A stretch of DNA of 33,238 nt from Acaryochloridaceae cyanobacterium RU_4_10 (GCA_012032135.1 JAAURS010000007.1:1-33238); one strand, 5' to 3'. Positions 7,330 to 16,187 are shown, counted from the stretch's first letter. The notes: generated by a model from the letters alone, not told the origin. Numbers and translations: made by a program.

Positions 7330-7911
7330 ATGGACAGGCGGATCGTTGTACGTCCCATCCAAGTTGAAGATATTCCGTCCGTAGCCGCCCTTTTAAGCGA
7401 GGCGTTTTATCCCAAAAATAGTTGGTTAGGATGGATTTCACCCGTCCTGAAGCTAGGAATTTATCAGGATTTGAAAATGCGCTGCATGGCACGATCGCCT
7501 CAATACAGTTGTCTCGTCGGGATATCATCCTCCCATAGAGCAGAGATTGTAGGGACGATTGAAGTTGCAGCGCGCCCCCTTTCCGCGTGGTCCTTAATGG
7601 GCGTTTCTGTTCCCTATATTTCCAACTTAGCCGTTTCAAAGTCATTGCGTCGCCAAGGTCTAGGAAAACAGCTCTTGGCAGCCTGCGAACCCATTGTGCG
7701 TCGATGGGGATTCAGCGAACTCTATCTTCACGTCCAAGGTGAAAATAGAGCCGCACGGGGACTCTATTCCAGTATGGGATATCGGCTGTGCCGCAATGAG
7801 ATGCCACCCTGGGTTAAATTGCTGGCCCCCTCCCAACAACTTTTGCTGCGTAAAGAACTGAGCGTGAAGTCCGTCCAGTTTGCTGAATCAGAGAATTTGC
7901 GTTCAGGTTGA
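7330..7911 (+). CDS. GNAT-family N-acetyltransferase
   Basis: This 193-residue protein has the GNAT fold. IRP-type beta1 (VVRPIQVEDI) is followed by helix 1 and by the beta4 strand with YISNLAVSKSLRRQGLGKQL. There, R107-R-Q-G-L-G112 forms the acetyl-CoA pyrophosphate loop (motif A). LYLHVQGENRAARGLYSSMG is motif B, with a typical tyrosine at the end. The two-helix insert and overall pattern resemble the cyanobacterial/plastid GNATs related to RimI, which acetylate protein N termini or lysines. The substrate cannot be read from sequence. The 3' end overlaps the convergent lipoprotein gene by nine bases. Confidence 0.82.
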   Translation: MDRRIVVRPIQVEDIPSVAALLSEAFYPKNSWLGWISPVLKLGIYQDLKMRCMARSPQYSCLVGISSSHRAEIVGTIEVAARPLSAWSLMGVSVPYISNLAVSKSLRRQGLGKQLLAACEPIVRRWGFSELYLHVQGENRAARGLYSSMGYRLCRNEMPPWVKLLAPSQQLLLRKELSVKSVQFAESENLRSG

Positions 7912-9213
7912 GGCATATTCTTGATTCCAGGCTTGTTCTGCTTCCTTAAGCGCTTGGTCAACGGATTTTTGTTTGAGCATGACCGCTTGAAGGTTCTCGT
8001 AGAGGATCTTTTGTAATGCCTTAATATCCTTCAGCGTGGGAATTAAGACCTCAGCATCTTTCATCTGGGCTGCACTCACAATCCGAGCTTTATCCGCTGC
8101 ACTGGCATTTGAACTTGCCTTCGTGAAATATGGATCTTGGAGAGAGGCCGTTGTAGAAGGTAACACGTTAGCGGCTTTGGCAAAGCTCAATTGGTTTTGA
8201 GGATTGGTCACAAACAATGCAAACTTGACCGCCGCTTCAGGTTGGTTGGTATCTTTGGGGATGACCAAATTCATGACAGCTACGTTCTTCTTACCCGTTG
8301 ACCCCGTAATTTGGGGGGCTGCTACGGAAAACTTAGCAATATCGGGTGCATCGTTGGCAATGGTCCCTAAGAACTCTGGGCTTGAAGACAACAGGGCAGT
8401 TTGTCCAGATTGATAAAGTTCGACTGCGTGACGGTGTCCTTCTGTAGTCACTTCAGGCGGTAAGGATTTTTGCTGGTATAAATCTGCCCAATATTGAAAA
8501 GCAGTTTTCCCTTCTGGCGTATTGAAGGCCGCACGTCCTTGGGCGTCAATGAGCTTAACGCCCATCTGCACCAAGGATTCCAAAATTTCGCCGGAGTCTG
8601 AGGGAACAGCCGTCATAAAGAAGGCATACTTGCCTGTTTTTGCTTTGATCGTCTTTGCGGCATCGGCAAGTTCGGCATAGGTTTTAGGAGGCGTGGTAAT
8701 GCCAGCCTTCTTGAACATGTCTTCGTTATAAATGGCGATGCGGGAGGTCAAGTACCAGGGCAATCCAAAGCTTTTGCCATTGAGAGTGCTGGCTTTCCAA
8801 ATGTTGGGCAGGTACTCACTACGAGTTTTGTCAGACACTTTATCGTCTAACGTGAGCCATGCATTGCGTCCTGCTAGCTGTGCGGCAAAGTCTGGGTTCA
8901 GGTTGACGACGTCCGGTGCGGTCTTAGAAGAAACTGCCGCCAGAATTTTGCTTTGCATGGCAGTCCAAGGCACATCTACCCACTTTACGGCGATCGCGGG
9001 ATTTTCTTTTTCAAAGCTGGCAATAAGGTCATTGAAATAACTGGTGAATTTGGGTTGCAACTGCATCGTCCAAAATTCGACTTCTGTTTTGCCGCTGGGG
9101 GCTGGCCCTTTGCCTGTTTCTGGCGGATTATTGCCGCAACTGACCATCCAACTCAAACAAAGCCCTATCAGACCGAAAATAGCCCAGCGTTTCCAAGTTT
9201 TAAGACCTATCAT
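7903..9213 (-). CDS. Sugar ABC transporter substrate-binding lipoprotein
   Basis: Read from ATG 9213 the protein has 436 residues. The lipoprotein signal MIGLKTWKRWAIFGLIGLCL is followed by SWMVSC, with the lipidated cysteine at 26. After a Gly/Pro linker the mature part begins VEFWTMQLQPKFTSYFNDLI, then the SBP pattern FEKENPAIAVKWVDVPW. Further typical pieces are APDVVNLNPDFAAQLAG, GLPWYLTSRIAIYNEDMFKK and YAELADAAKTIK. This is a UgpB/MalE-type extracellular solute-binding protein, anchored on the periplasmic side of the membrane, probably for a sugar. No permease or ATPase gene is nearby, so its transporter must be elsewhere. A longer start at 9381 would bury the signal and is rejected. 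Confidence 0.85.
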   Translation of the reverse strand: MIGLKTWKRWAIFGLIGLCLSWMVSCGNNPPETGKGPAPSGKTEVEFWTMQLQPKFTSYFNDLIASFEKENPAIAVKWVDVPWTAMQSKILAAVSSKTAPDVVNLNPDFAAQLAGRNAWLTLDDKVSDKTRSEYLPNIWKASTLNGKSFGLPWYLTSRIAIYNEDMFKKAGITTPPKTYAELADAAKTIKAKTGKYAFFMTAVPSDSGEILESLVQMGVKLIDAQGRAAFNTPEGKTAFQYWADLYQQKSLPPEVTTEGHRHAVELYQSGQTALLSSSPEFLGTIANDAPDIAKFSVAAPQITGSTGKKNVAVMNLVIPKDTNQPEAAVKFALFVTNPQNQLSFAKAANVLPSTTASLQDPYFTKASSNASAADKARIVSAAQMKDAEVLIPTLKDIKALQKILYENLQAVMLKQKSVDQALKEAEQAWNQEYAST

Positions 9214-9525
9214 GGCAAAATCTGCGATCGCGATTAGTAAAGGAGTGTGTGTCAAATCGTTCCGCCCAAGGGCGACCTGCGAGGAAATGTAGCAGGGTTT
9301 GGGACAAAAGCGCAATTCTTTTAGATGATTTGAGTTTTTAGAGGTGTTGATAGGAACTAGAAATGAAGTTCTGTTGCGCATGACAGGATTGATAAGCTAT
9401 ATGTTTCAGAACAATGGGGAATGTTTAAAGTAAGCAGTAATGTATAGAATCTCAAAAGTGAGATGAATTGACTTTTGTCTGCATTCCTAATTACTGTCTG
9501 GAAAAGTCTTGTCCGATCGTAGTAA
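9214..9525. other. Divergent intergenic region between the lipoprotein and HPr-kinase-like genes
   Basis: These 312 bases hold no credible gene. Visible elements are a small perfect palindrome ATCTCA-AAAG-TGAGAT (9449-9464), which could be an operator, and a TTGACT (9468-9473) without a convincing -10 partner. A HIP1-like site lies near the lipoprotein start. The region should contain the two divergent promoters, but I cannot place them with confidence. Confidence 0.5.
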
Positions 9526-10403
9526 ATGCACATATCATTCGCATACGGATTAAAAATCGCCTCTGAGCGGCCTTTGCTAGACCCCATTCACTTCAGCGGT
9601 AAACCTGATGTGTGGGTTCGGTTGGGTTCTTTAGATTCGTTATCTTCTGAATTTAGTCAAGGTCAAAATATTGTCTTTGAATTGCCGTGCAACCTGAAGT
9701 TCTCAGTTCGGAACGGCTGCGAGATCGTCGTGGATACTCCTTCTGAAATCGATTTCTCATTAATCCGCCCTCATATTTTGGGATCTGGAATGGCATTTGT
9801 ACTCAGACAACGGGGTTTTTTAGTGCTCCATGCCAGTTGTGTGGCCAAAGGAGATGAGCGATCGCATTTTTGGGTGGATCTGGGTGGGGTAAATCCACTT
9901 TGGCCTCTGCGTTTCACCAACAAGGGTATCGGCTAATTACGGATGATGTGATGGCCATTCAAATGGATGCTCCCATCCCCCAAGTAATTCCCAGTTTTCC
10001 TGAAGTGAAGTTGTTGCCCGATGCAGCAGATGTTTTGCAGGTATCCGATCGAACCGCATTAGGGCAACCTTTGGGTTACAAACAAACCCAGCGTCTAGAC
10101 GCGCAATTTACCCCCCATCCCGTCTCCCTCAGACAGTTTTACGTTCTGAGGCTGGGCGAGCAGCACCAAATTGACCCTATGCTCCGCACCCAGTCTTTTG
10201 TGGAGCTGATTCAACATTCAAGAGCTCTCAAAGCCCTCAAGGATCCCTCTGTAAAGGTGCAACATTTCCATCAGTGCAGTGAGTTAGCTAAGGTGGTGCC
10301 GATGGGATATCTTCAGCGCCCCCGATCGCTGGAGCAGTTGCCTCAAGCGATCCGAGGGATTGAAGAACATCTGGGCTATCTCAGTCCCAGCGATCGCCGT
10401 TAA
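9526..10403 (+). CDS. HPr kinase/phosphorylase-like protein (frameshifted as assembled)
   Basis: The gene spans two frames. The first, from ATG 9526, gives an N-terminal domain that ends with FLVLHASCVAKGDE. The second carries FLGGSGWGKSTLASAFHQQG, a P-loop (G118-SGWGK-S124 in the joined protein), and YRLITDDVMAIQ, which resembles the DDV metal site of HprK-type kinases. Restoring one G at the GCGATCGC site (9858-9865) joins them as DEAIAFLGGSGWGKST, about 292 residues. The LHAS...GxSGWGKST...LI.DDV order is typical of the HprK-like serine kinases found in many bacteria outside the PTS. The substrate is unknown, and no hpr gene is visible here. Confidence 0.75.
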
Positions 10404-10435
10404 TAACCCGAGCGCATCAGGGGGATGTGACCCGT

Positions 10436-10441
10436 TACAAT
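10436..10441 (+). promoter_or_regulatory. Candidate -10 box for gatB
   Basis: TACAAT lies 37 bases upstream of the gatB ATG (10479), in the short gap after the HPr-kinase-like gene. No matching -35 hexamer is seen. It suggests gatB has its own promoter rather than depending on read-through. Confidence 0.3.
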
Positions 10442-10478
10442 AGAGGTCAATCTATTCTCAACGGCAAGCATTGGAAGC

Positions 10479-11966
10479 ATGGTTACTGGGGCACCTGTTA
10501 AAACAAAATACGAAGCCATCATTGGGCTTGAAACCCATTGTCAACTCAGCACGGCAACGAAAATTTTCTGCAATTGCTCGACAGAATTTGGTACCGAACC
10601 GAACCATAATGTCTGTCCGGTTTGTATGGGTATGCCCGGTGTATTGCCCGTTTTGAATGAGACAGTGCTAGAGTATGCGGTCAAAGCGGGCACTGCCCTG
10701 AATTGCAAAATTTCTGACTACAGCAAATTCGATCGCAAACAATATTTTTATCCCGACCTGCCCAAAAACTATCAAGTCTCTCAGTACGACCTGCCCATTG
10801 CCGAGCATGGTTGGCTGGAAATTGAGCTGATTGATGAGCGAGGCAATCCCGTCCGCAAACGGATTGGCATCACCCGTCTGCATATGGAAGAAGACGCTGG
10901 AAAGTTGGTCCACGGTGGCAGCGAGCGCCTCTCTGGCTCCACGTTTTCTCTGGTGGATTACAATCGCACGGGCGTTCCCCTGGCTGAAATTGTCTCAGAA
11001 CCCGATATCCGCTCGGGGCAAGAAGCGGCAGAATACGCCCAAGAACTGCGGCGGATTATGCGGTATCTGGGGGTCTGTGACGGCAACATGCAAGAAGGCT
11101 CCCTGCGTTGCGATGTCAATATTTCCGTCCGGCCCGTGGGACAGGAGAAATTTGGCACCAAAATTGAAATCAAAAACATGAACTCTTTCAATGCCATTGG
11201 CAGGGCGATCGACTACGAAATTGAACGCCAAATTGGAGTATTGAAGTCCGGTGGCACCTTGCATCAAGAAACCCGCCTCTGGGAAGAAGGTGCGCAGCGC
11301 ACTGTCAGTATGCGTCTCAAGGAAGGAGCCAGTGACTATCGCTATTTCCCCGAGCCCGACCTGACCCCCATTGAGATTCCAGACGAGCAATTGGCACAAT
11401 GGAAAGCAGAATTGCCCGAACTTCCCGCTCAAAAACGGCATCGGTATGAATCTGAGCTGGGGCTATCGGCCTACGACACTCGAATTTTGACGGACGATCG
11501 CGCGGTGGCGGAATATTTTGAAGCAACCCTTGCCGCCGGAGGCTCTGCCAAGCAAGCTGCCAATTGGATCATGGGGGATATTACGGGGTACCTCAACAGT
11601 GAAAAATTGGAGATTGGGGCGATCGCGCTGACCCCGCAGGCATTGGCGGAACTCATTGGTTTGATTGAAGCCAACACCATTAGTTCCAAAATGGCCAAGG
11701 ATTTACTGCCAGAGTTATTGACTCAAGGCGGATCGCCCAAGGCTTTGGTTGAGGCCAAGGGGCTCACTCAAATTTCGGATACGGGTGCTTTAGAGGCCAT
11801 CATCGATGAATTGTTGGTGGCCCATCCCACCGAACTGGAACAATATCGGGGTGGCAAAACCAAGCTGCAAGGATTTTTTGTCGGCCAACTGATGAAAAAA
11901 ACGGGCGGACGTGCCGATCCTAAGCTTGCCAATCAACTCTTGGTCAAGAAGCTGCAAGGGGAGTGA
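10479..11966 (+). CDS. gatB: Aspartyl/glutamyl-tRNA(Asn/Gln) amidotransferase subunit B
   Basis: GatB is the 495-residue kinase/amidase partner subunit of GatCAB, which converts Glu-tRNA(Gln) to Gln-tRNA(Gln) in the cytoplasm. Seen in order are YEAIIGLETHCQL, the zinc-site cysteines C31/C33 and C46/C49 (CNC...CPVC), GMPGVLPVLN, the family signature FDRKQYFYPDLPKNYQVSQY (residues 84-103), LHMEEDAGKL, and SLRCDVNISVRP. The C-terminal YqeY-like helical domain covers roughly the last 80 residues and ends in KTGGRADPKLANQLLVKKL. Length and motifs are complete. The gene stands alone; gatA and gatC are not in the window, which is common in cyanobacteria. This is the most secure assignment in the window. 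Confidence 0.98.
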   Translation: MVTGAPVKTKYEAIIGLETHCQLSTATKIFCNCSTEFGTEPNHNVCPVCMGMPGVLPVLNETVLEYAVKAGTALNCKISDYSKFDRKQYFYPDLPKNYQVSQYDLPIAEHGWLEIELIDERGNPVRKRIGITRLHMEEDAGKLVHGGSERLSGSTFSLVDYNRTGVPLAEIVSEPDIRSGQEAAEYAQELRRIMRYLGVCDGNMQEGSLRCDVNISVRPVGQEKFGTKIEIKNMNSFNAIGRAIDYEIERQIGVLKSGGTLHQETRLWEEGAQRTVSMRLKEGASDYRYFPEPDLTPIEIPDEQLAQWKAELPELPAQKRHRYESELGLSAYDTRILTDDRAVAEYFEATLAAGGSAKQAANWIMGDITGYLNSEKLEIGAIALTPQALAELIGLIEANTISSKMAKDLLPELLTQGGSPKALVEAKGLTQISDTGALEAIIDELLVAHPTELEQYRGGKTKLQGFFVGQLMKKTGGRADPKLANQLLVKKLQGE

Positions 11967-12098
11967 TGCGGAACAGCACACTATGTGACGAAGATCACCT
12001 GCATCCTCAAACTCCCATGCCAATATAAATGTGGTCGCAGAAGACCTCTATATCCTTAAACATTTATCGCCGACTATTCTATACAGAACCCACTAGTT

Positions 12099-12140
12099 GA
12101 GTCCTCAAGCATTAAAATTGCTTGGGGACTCTTTATGTTT
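12099..12140 (+). terminator. Strong hairpin upstream of the LOG-family gene (terminator or attenuator)
   Basis: GAGTCCTCAAGCA (12099-12111) pairs with TGCTTGGGGACTC (12119-12131), 13 base pairs with one T-G wobble, around a 7-base loop. It is followed by TTTATGTTT. It lies 130 bases after gatB and about 100 bases before the chosen LOG start. It could end gatB transcription, or act as a leader structure of the next gene. The U-tract is interrupted, so intrinsic termination is likely but not certain. Confidence 0.6.
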
Positions 12141-12231
12141 AAAGTTTGATGTCCCAGAAAATATCGTAAGGACGCATGGCCATGGGTCTTTACGGGGTGT
12201 CTCGGACTCATACGAACCTCCTGGTGCCTTC

Positions 12232-12972
12232 ATGAATGCCGATTTTCCAGAACTGCCCGTTGATTCAGAACAATCCAATGGATTGAACTGCCCCCTACCC
12301 AATCCCCGTCTTTCCTATGAGATAGTTCAATCCTCCATCTTGGGGCTGTGGGATGTGGTGAACCAACTGAGTTCCATTCCACCCCCCAAACGCGATCGAT
12401 ATTCGGTAACCCTGTTTGGGTCAGCTCGGTTACCCAAAGACTCACTGATTTATGCAGGCGTGCGTCAACTGGCCGCTGAGCTGACGCAAATGGGCTGTGA
12501 CATCATTACGGGCGGTGGGCCTGGATTGATGGAAGCGGCCAATGAAGGCAGTGTCTTAGCCGATCCGCAGAACCTCACCCAATCCATTGGCATCCGGGTT
12601 GCATTGGAGTTTGAGCAAGCTGTGAACCCTTTTGTAGAGCAGGCATATCAACATCGCACCTTTTTTTCCCGCTTGCATCATTTTGTCTTGATTTCCGATG
12701 CCTTTGTGGTCGTTCCTGGCGGCATTGGCACTACGCTAGAAGCCTTGACAATCTGGCAATTGTTGCAGGTCCGCAATCTCAAGCACCCCCCTTTGATTAT
12801 GGTGGGACCCATGTGGGCCGAACTGGTGACCTGGGCTAAAGCCTTTATGATTGATGGTGCTCTATCCCTAGCCAGCCCTGCGGATATGGATATTCCCATC
12901 TGTGTAGAAGGGTTTGATGTAGCGATCGCCCTGCTCAAAGCAGACCACCAAAAATGGCAAAACCGATGCTAG
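12232..12972 (+). CDS. LOG-family protein (TIGR00730, 'lysine decarboxylase-like')
   Basis: This protein has 246 residues when read from ATG 12232. It has the Rossmann-like LOG fold: RYSVTLFGSARLP, then GGGPGLMEAAN at 94-104, then VVVPGGIGTTLE containing the PGGxGTxxE nucleotide-binding motif (162-170). Characterised relatives are cytokinin-activating phosphoribohydrolases that release a free base from nucleoside monophosphates, or nucleotide 5'-monophosphate nucleosidases. Many were formerly misnamed lysine decarboxylases. A start at TTG 12097 would run through the hairpin at 12099-12131 and add 45 residues with no family resemblance, so I prefer 12232. The N-terminal extension of about 55 residues before the fold is normal for the long cyanobacterial form. 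The true substrate is unknown. Confidence 0.85.
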   Translation: MNADFPELPVDSEQSNGLNCPLPNPRLSYEIVQSSILGLWDVVNQLSSIPPPKRDRYSVTLFGSARLPKDSLIYAGVRQLAAELTQMGCDIITGGGPGLMEAANEGSVLADPQNLTQSIGIRVALEFEQAVNPFVEQAYQHRTFFSRLHHFVLISDAFVVVPGGIGTTLEALTIWQLLQVRNLKHPPLIMVGPMWAELVTWAKAFMIDGALSLASPADMDIPICVEGFDVAIALLKADHQKWQNRC

Positions 12973-13010
12973 TTTTGTGTCTTTTACACCCTGCCAAGGT
13001 TTCTTTATTG

Positions 13011-13059
13011 TTACTTAAGGCCAATAGTTCTTGTAGTTTCCTATACTATATTTAAGTAA
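13011..13059 (+). promoter_or_regulatory. Candidate promoter/operator upstream of the ABC1 kinase gene
   Basis: A TATACT box (13042-13047) lies between inverted copies of an 8-base sequence, TTACTTAA (13011-13018) and TTAAGTAA (13052-13059). The arrangement would suit a dimeric regulator straddling a -10 element. There is no clear -35 box, and the repeats are short enough to be chance. Confidence 0.25.
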
Positions 13060-13133
13060 GTATAAGTTCTGACCCGTTTGAAGTGGGTTCAAAAAGGCTC
13101 GCTGACAATAAAACGGCTTCAGAATGACTAGCC

Positions 13134-14930
13134 GTGCGTCAAAACAAGGAATCGCATTCTGTGATCGAACCTTTGCCTGGTCCTACCTCATTTCCCTCCT
13201 CAGGAATCCCAAAACGCTACAACCCTGAAGCTATTGCGCGTTACTACAGAGTGCGGCCTTGGAAAACAATCTGGCGATCTCTCCAAGTGGCAACTCTATT
13301 TGGTTGGTTTGTAGGGGGGCTCAAGTTAGACCAATGGACAGGCCAGACTGAATCTAACGTGCCCTTTCGGGCCATGCAATTGCGCAAGTTGCTGACTCAT
13401 TTAGGTCCAACGTTTATCAAAATCGGACAGGCACTTTCCACACGGCCCGATCTGATCCGTAAAGATTTTCTGGAGCAGCTTACGCTCCTCCAAGATCAAT
13501 TGCCAGCTTTCCCAACAGAACAAGCATTTGCCATCATCGAGCGGGAATTGCAATGTCCCATTGAAGATATTTTTCAAGAGATTTCCTCAAAACCTGTAGC
13601 AGCAGCAAGTTTGGGTCAGGTCTACAAGGGGCGACTCTATAACGGGCAAGAGGTTGCAGTTAAAGTTCAGCGTCCCAGTCTAGAACGCAAACTAACGTTA
13701 GATCTTCACATTATTCGAGGGGCGACAAAGGCGATCGGGAAATGGTTGCCCGTGAATGTGAGTCATGACTTGTCCATGATTGTGGATGAGTTTGGCACCA
13801 AGCTCTTTGAAGAAATTGACTATCAAAACGAAGGGCACAATGCCGAACAATTTGCCAAAAATTTCCAGGATTCACCGGAGGTGAAAGTTCCTGCAATTTA
13901 CTGGAAATACAGTGGCGGTTGTGTCCTGACCTTGGAATGGATTCATGGGTTCAAGCTCACATCTACCCAATGCATGATCGACGCAAAAGTGGCCCCAGAT
14001 AATTTCATTCGGATTGGAGTGGAATCAGGATTGCGGCAACTCTTAGAGTTTGGCTTTTTCCATGCTGACCCTCACCCTGGCAATTTATTTGCCATGGCCG
14101 ATGGCCGGATGGCCTACATAGACTTTGGCATGATGGATCAACTCACCCAGCAGACTAAGGAAGCCCTTGTAGACGCGCTGGTCCATCTCATCAATAAAGA
14201 CTATGAGAACTTGGCCCAAGATTTTATCAATCTGGGATTTCTGACACCGGACACAGACGTGACGCCCATCATTCCAGACCTAGAGATGGTGTTTACAGAT
14301 ATAGTGGGGGCCAGTGTCCGCGAGTTTAATTTTAAAACGGTGACGGATCGGTTCTCAGATTTAATGTTCCGCCATCCGTTTCGGATTCCAGCTAAGTTCG
14401 CGCTGATCATTCGCTCGTTGGTGACCCAAGAAGGCGTAGCGCTTTGTCTGAATCCTGATTTCAAGATTGTGGAAGTGAGCTACCCCTACATTGCCAAACG
14501 CTTGCTGAGCGAAGAATCCCCCGCATTTCGCCGCCGTTTGATGGAGGTGTTATTTAAAGATGGGAAGTTCCAGTGGGAACGTTTGGAAAACTTGATTGCG
14601 ATCGCCCGTTCTGATGAATCCTTTGACCTGATGCCCACGGCACGGATGGGGTTGCAATACCTGCTCTCTGAAGAGGGTCAATACCTGCGCAGACAACTGA
14701 TTTTGGCCCTGACAGAAGACGATCGCCTGCACACGGAAGAAGTGCAACGTCTCTGGCGGCTCGTCCAAGCCGATTTCCAACCCAATCGGTTGGTCAGTGC
14801 GGCGCTGGGGGCGATCGCGGATTTCTCGGGTGAAGTGGTATCGAGTTGGGCACCTTGGGCGGCGTTAACCCCTGATTCAAGGCAAGCCAAGGACCGCGAG
14901 CCCCAAATGGCCGTAAGTGGACGGCGCTAA
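13134..14930 (+). CDS. ABC1/UbiB-family atypical protein kinase
   Basis: This 598-residue ABC1 (AarF/UbiB/ADCK) family kinase has the family motifs in order: FIKIGQALSTRPDL with KxGQ at 96-99, the alanine-rich loop AAASLGQVYKG near 156-166, the lysine in VAVKVQRP (174-181), FFHADPHPGNLF (HADPHPGN 310-317), and DFG at 330-332. The long C-terminal half is also typical of cyanobacterial and plastid ABC1K proteins. Members are linked to prenyl-lipid (plastoquinone, tocopherol) metabolism and photosynthetic stress, probably at thylakoids or plastoglobule-like bodies. The start is GTG 13134; the region after it (RYNPEAIARYYRVRPWKTIW) matches family beginnings. Which of the several cyanobacterial paralogues this is cannot be decided here. 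Confidence 0.92.
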   Translation: MRQNKESHSVIEPLPGPTSFPSSGIPKRYNPEAIARYYRVRPWKTIWRSLQVATLFGWFVGGLKLDQWTGQTESNVPFRAMQLRKLLTHLGPTFIKIGQALSTRPDLIRKDFLEQLTLLQDQLPAFPTEQAFAIIERELQCPIEDIFQEISSKPVAAASLGQVYKGRLYNGQEVAVKVQRPSLERKLTLDLHIIRGATKAIGKWLPVNVSHDLSMIVDEFGTKLFEEIDYQNEGHNAEQFAKNFQDSPEVKVPAIYWKYSGGCVLTLEWIHGFKLTSTQCMIDAKVAPDNFIRIGVESGLRQLLEFGFFHADPHPGNLFAMADGRMAYIDFGMMDQLTQQTKEALVDALVHLINKDYENLAQDFINLGFLTPDTDVTPIIPDLEMVFTDIVGASVREFNFKTVTDRFSDLMFRHPFRIPAKFALIIRSLVTQEGVALCLNPDFKIVEVSYPYIAKRLLSEESPAFRRRLMEVLFKDGKFQWERLENLIAIARSDESFDLMPTARMGLQYLLSEEGQYLRRQLILALTEDDRLHTEEVQRLWRLVQADFQPNRLVSAALGAIADFSGEVVSSWAPWAALTPDSRQAKDREPQMAVSGRR

Positions 14931-14993
14931 GGGGTTCTGTAACGTTTCTTGAAGTGGTAGGATGCAAAGGTTTCCTTATAAAAGCTCGCCGTT

Positions 14994-15359
14994 ATGTTTT
15001 ACGATCCCCCTTACGTTTTGCTGATTGCAGGTTTATTAGCCGGTATCACCTGCGGTCGAGCTTTTGAAATGACCTTAAGACAGGCCGTTCAAGAATGGTC
15101 AAAGACGCGCTCCACGAGAACTTTGGAGCAGCTTAAAGGAACCGCTTTGACGGTTCCTTTTATGGGAATTTGTGCGGGGATCTGTGTTTTTCTGGCCTCT
15201 GGTCTCAGTATTTATGGAATTCCCTCTGGGTTTAGCTATGCATTTTCAGTTCCGATGACAATTGGAATTGCCGCGCTAGTCTGGTTTCAACTCCAAAAGG
15301 TGTTGATTCTTTTGCAGGAAGGCGGCTCAAGGGCACTTGACTTGGACGCTTTGGAATAA
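14994..15359 (+). CDS. Conserved membrane protein of unknown function
   Basis: This 121-residue protein has three predicted membrane spans (about residues 6-24, 53-74 and 80-107) and a basic stretch between the first two (TLRQAVQEWSKTRSTRTLEQ). The C terminus is short and acidic (LDLDALE). It begins MFYDPPYVLL, close downstream of the ABC1 kinase gene (63 bases), so the two may be co-transcribed. I recall similar small proteins in many cyanobacteria but no function for them. Confidence 0.7.
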   Translation: MFYDPPYVLLIAGLLAGITCGRAFEMTLRQAVQEWSKTRSTRTLEQLKGTALTVPFMGICAGICVFLASGLSIYGIPSGFSYAFSVPMTIGIAALVWFQLQKVLILLQEGGSRALDLDALE

Positions 15360-15407
15360 TCCCTCATTTTTGGGAGAGGGTACAATGAGAGCAACGCGGT
15401 CAGGTGA

Positions 15408-16187
15408 ATGGGTATGACGCAATCGATTGCTGTAGACTCTATTCCGCCGGAAGTTATTGCAACCATTCAATTCCCTCCTGGCGATTTATTAAGTGACGAG
15501 CCCCCCTTGGAAACTGACTGGCACCGAGAACAAATCGATCTGCTTATTCGCTTGCTCAAATGGGTATGGCGCGATCGCGAGGATTTCTACGTCTCAGGAA
15601 ACCTCACAATTTACTACAGCCCCAATCAACTTAAATCAGAACATTTTCGGGGGCCGGATTTTTTTGTCATTCTGGGGACACAGCGAAAAGATCGCAACAG
15701 TTGGGTGGTTTGGCAAGAAGCTGGTAAATACCCCAACGTCATTGTGGAACTGCTTTCAGAGTCAACAGCTAGTGTTGATAAGGGTTTAAAGAAGCAGATT
15801 TATCAAGATACTTTTCGTACCCCAGATTATTTTTGGTTTGACCCTCAGTCCCTAGAGTTTGAGGGATTTCATTTGGTAGATGGGCAATATCAACCTCTAG
15901 CACCCAATGAAACCGGGTGGTTGTGGAGCGAACAACTGGGATTATTCTTAGGTGTCCACGGAGAAGATCTGCGTTTCTTTACTCCTGAAGGACAACTCTT
16001 AAAGCTCCCAGAAGAAGAAATCCAAAAACAACTGGATGAAGAACGAGAGCGAGCCGAGCAAGAACGACAACGAGCCGAGCAAGAACGGCAGCGAGCTGAA
16101 CAAGAACGGCAGCGAGCTGAGCAGGCAGAGCGAGACCTAGAAGACCTCAGGGCACGTCTAAAAGCTCAGGGAATTGATATTTCGTAG
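15408..16187 (+). CDS. Uma2-family (DUF820) putative endonuclease with C-terminal coiled coil
   Basis: This 259-residue protein has a PD-(D/E)xK-like fold of the Uma2/DUF820 type, a family greatly expanded in cyanobacteria. Visible parts are HREQIDLLIRLLKWVWRDRE, then GPDFFVILGTQRKDRNSWVV with the first acidic residue, VIVELLSEST with the second, and the family's YFWFDP. The last 55 residues are a coiled coil with a repeated RAEQERQ heptad, which varies in length between paralogues. Function is unproven; a transposition-related nuclease has been suggested for the family. ATG 15414 is an alternative start two codons on. It lies just upstream of the retron-like module in the same direction but is probably independent of it. 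Confidence 0.8.
   Translation: MGMTQSIAVDSIPPEVIATIQFPPGDLLSDEPPLETDWHREQIDLLIRLLKWVWRDREDFYVSGNLTIYYSPNQLKSEHFRGPDFFVILGTQRKDRNSWVVWQEAGKYPNVIVELLSESTASVDKGLKKQIYQDTFRTPDYFWFDPQSLEFEGFHLVDGQYQPLAPNETGWLWSEQLGLFLGVHGEDLRFFTPEGQLLKLPEEEIQKQLDEERERAEQERQRAEQERQRAEQERQRAEQAERDLEDLRARLKAQGIDIS
16050..16133 (+). repeat. Tandem 21-bp repeat coding for RAEQERQ
   Basis: Three near-identical 21-base units (16050-16070, 16071-16091, 16092-16112) and a diverged fourth (to 16133) encode the heptad RAEQERQ in the coiled coil of the Uma2-family protein. Differences between units are mostly silent third-base changes (gcc/gct, cga/cgg, caa/cag). The array could change length by slippage or unequal recombination. 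Confidence 0.85.

Noticed and set aside
9214-9381. Longer start of the sugar-binding lipoprotein at 9381
   Set aside because: It would place 56 residues before the lipoprotein signal and lipobox cysteine, which must be N-terminal.
12097-12231. Longer LOG-family protein from TTG 12097
   Set aside because: The extension would translate a stable hairpin and has no family resemblance; ATG 12232 is preferred.
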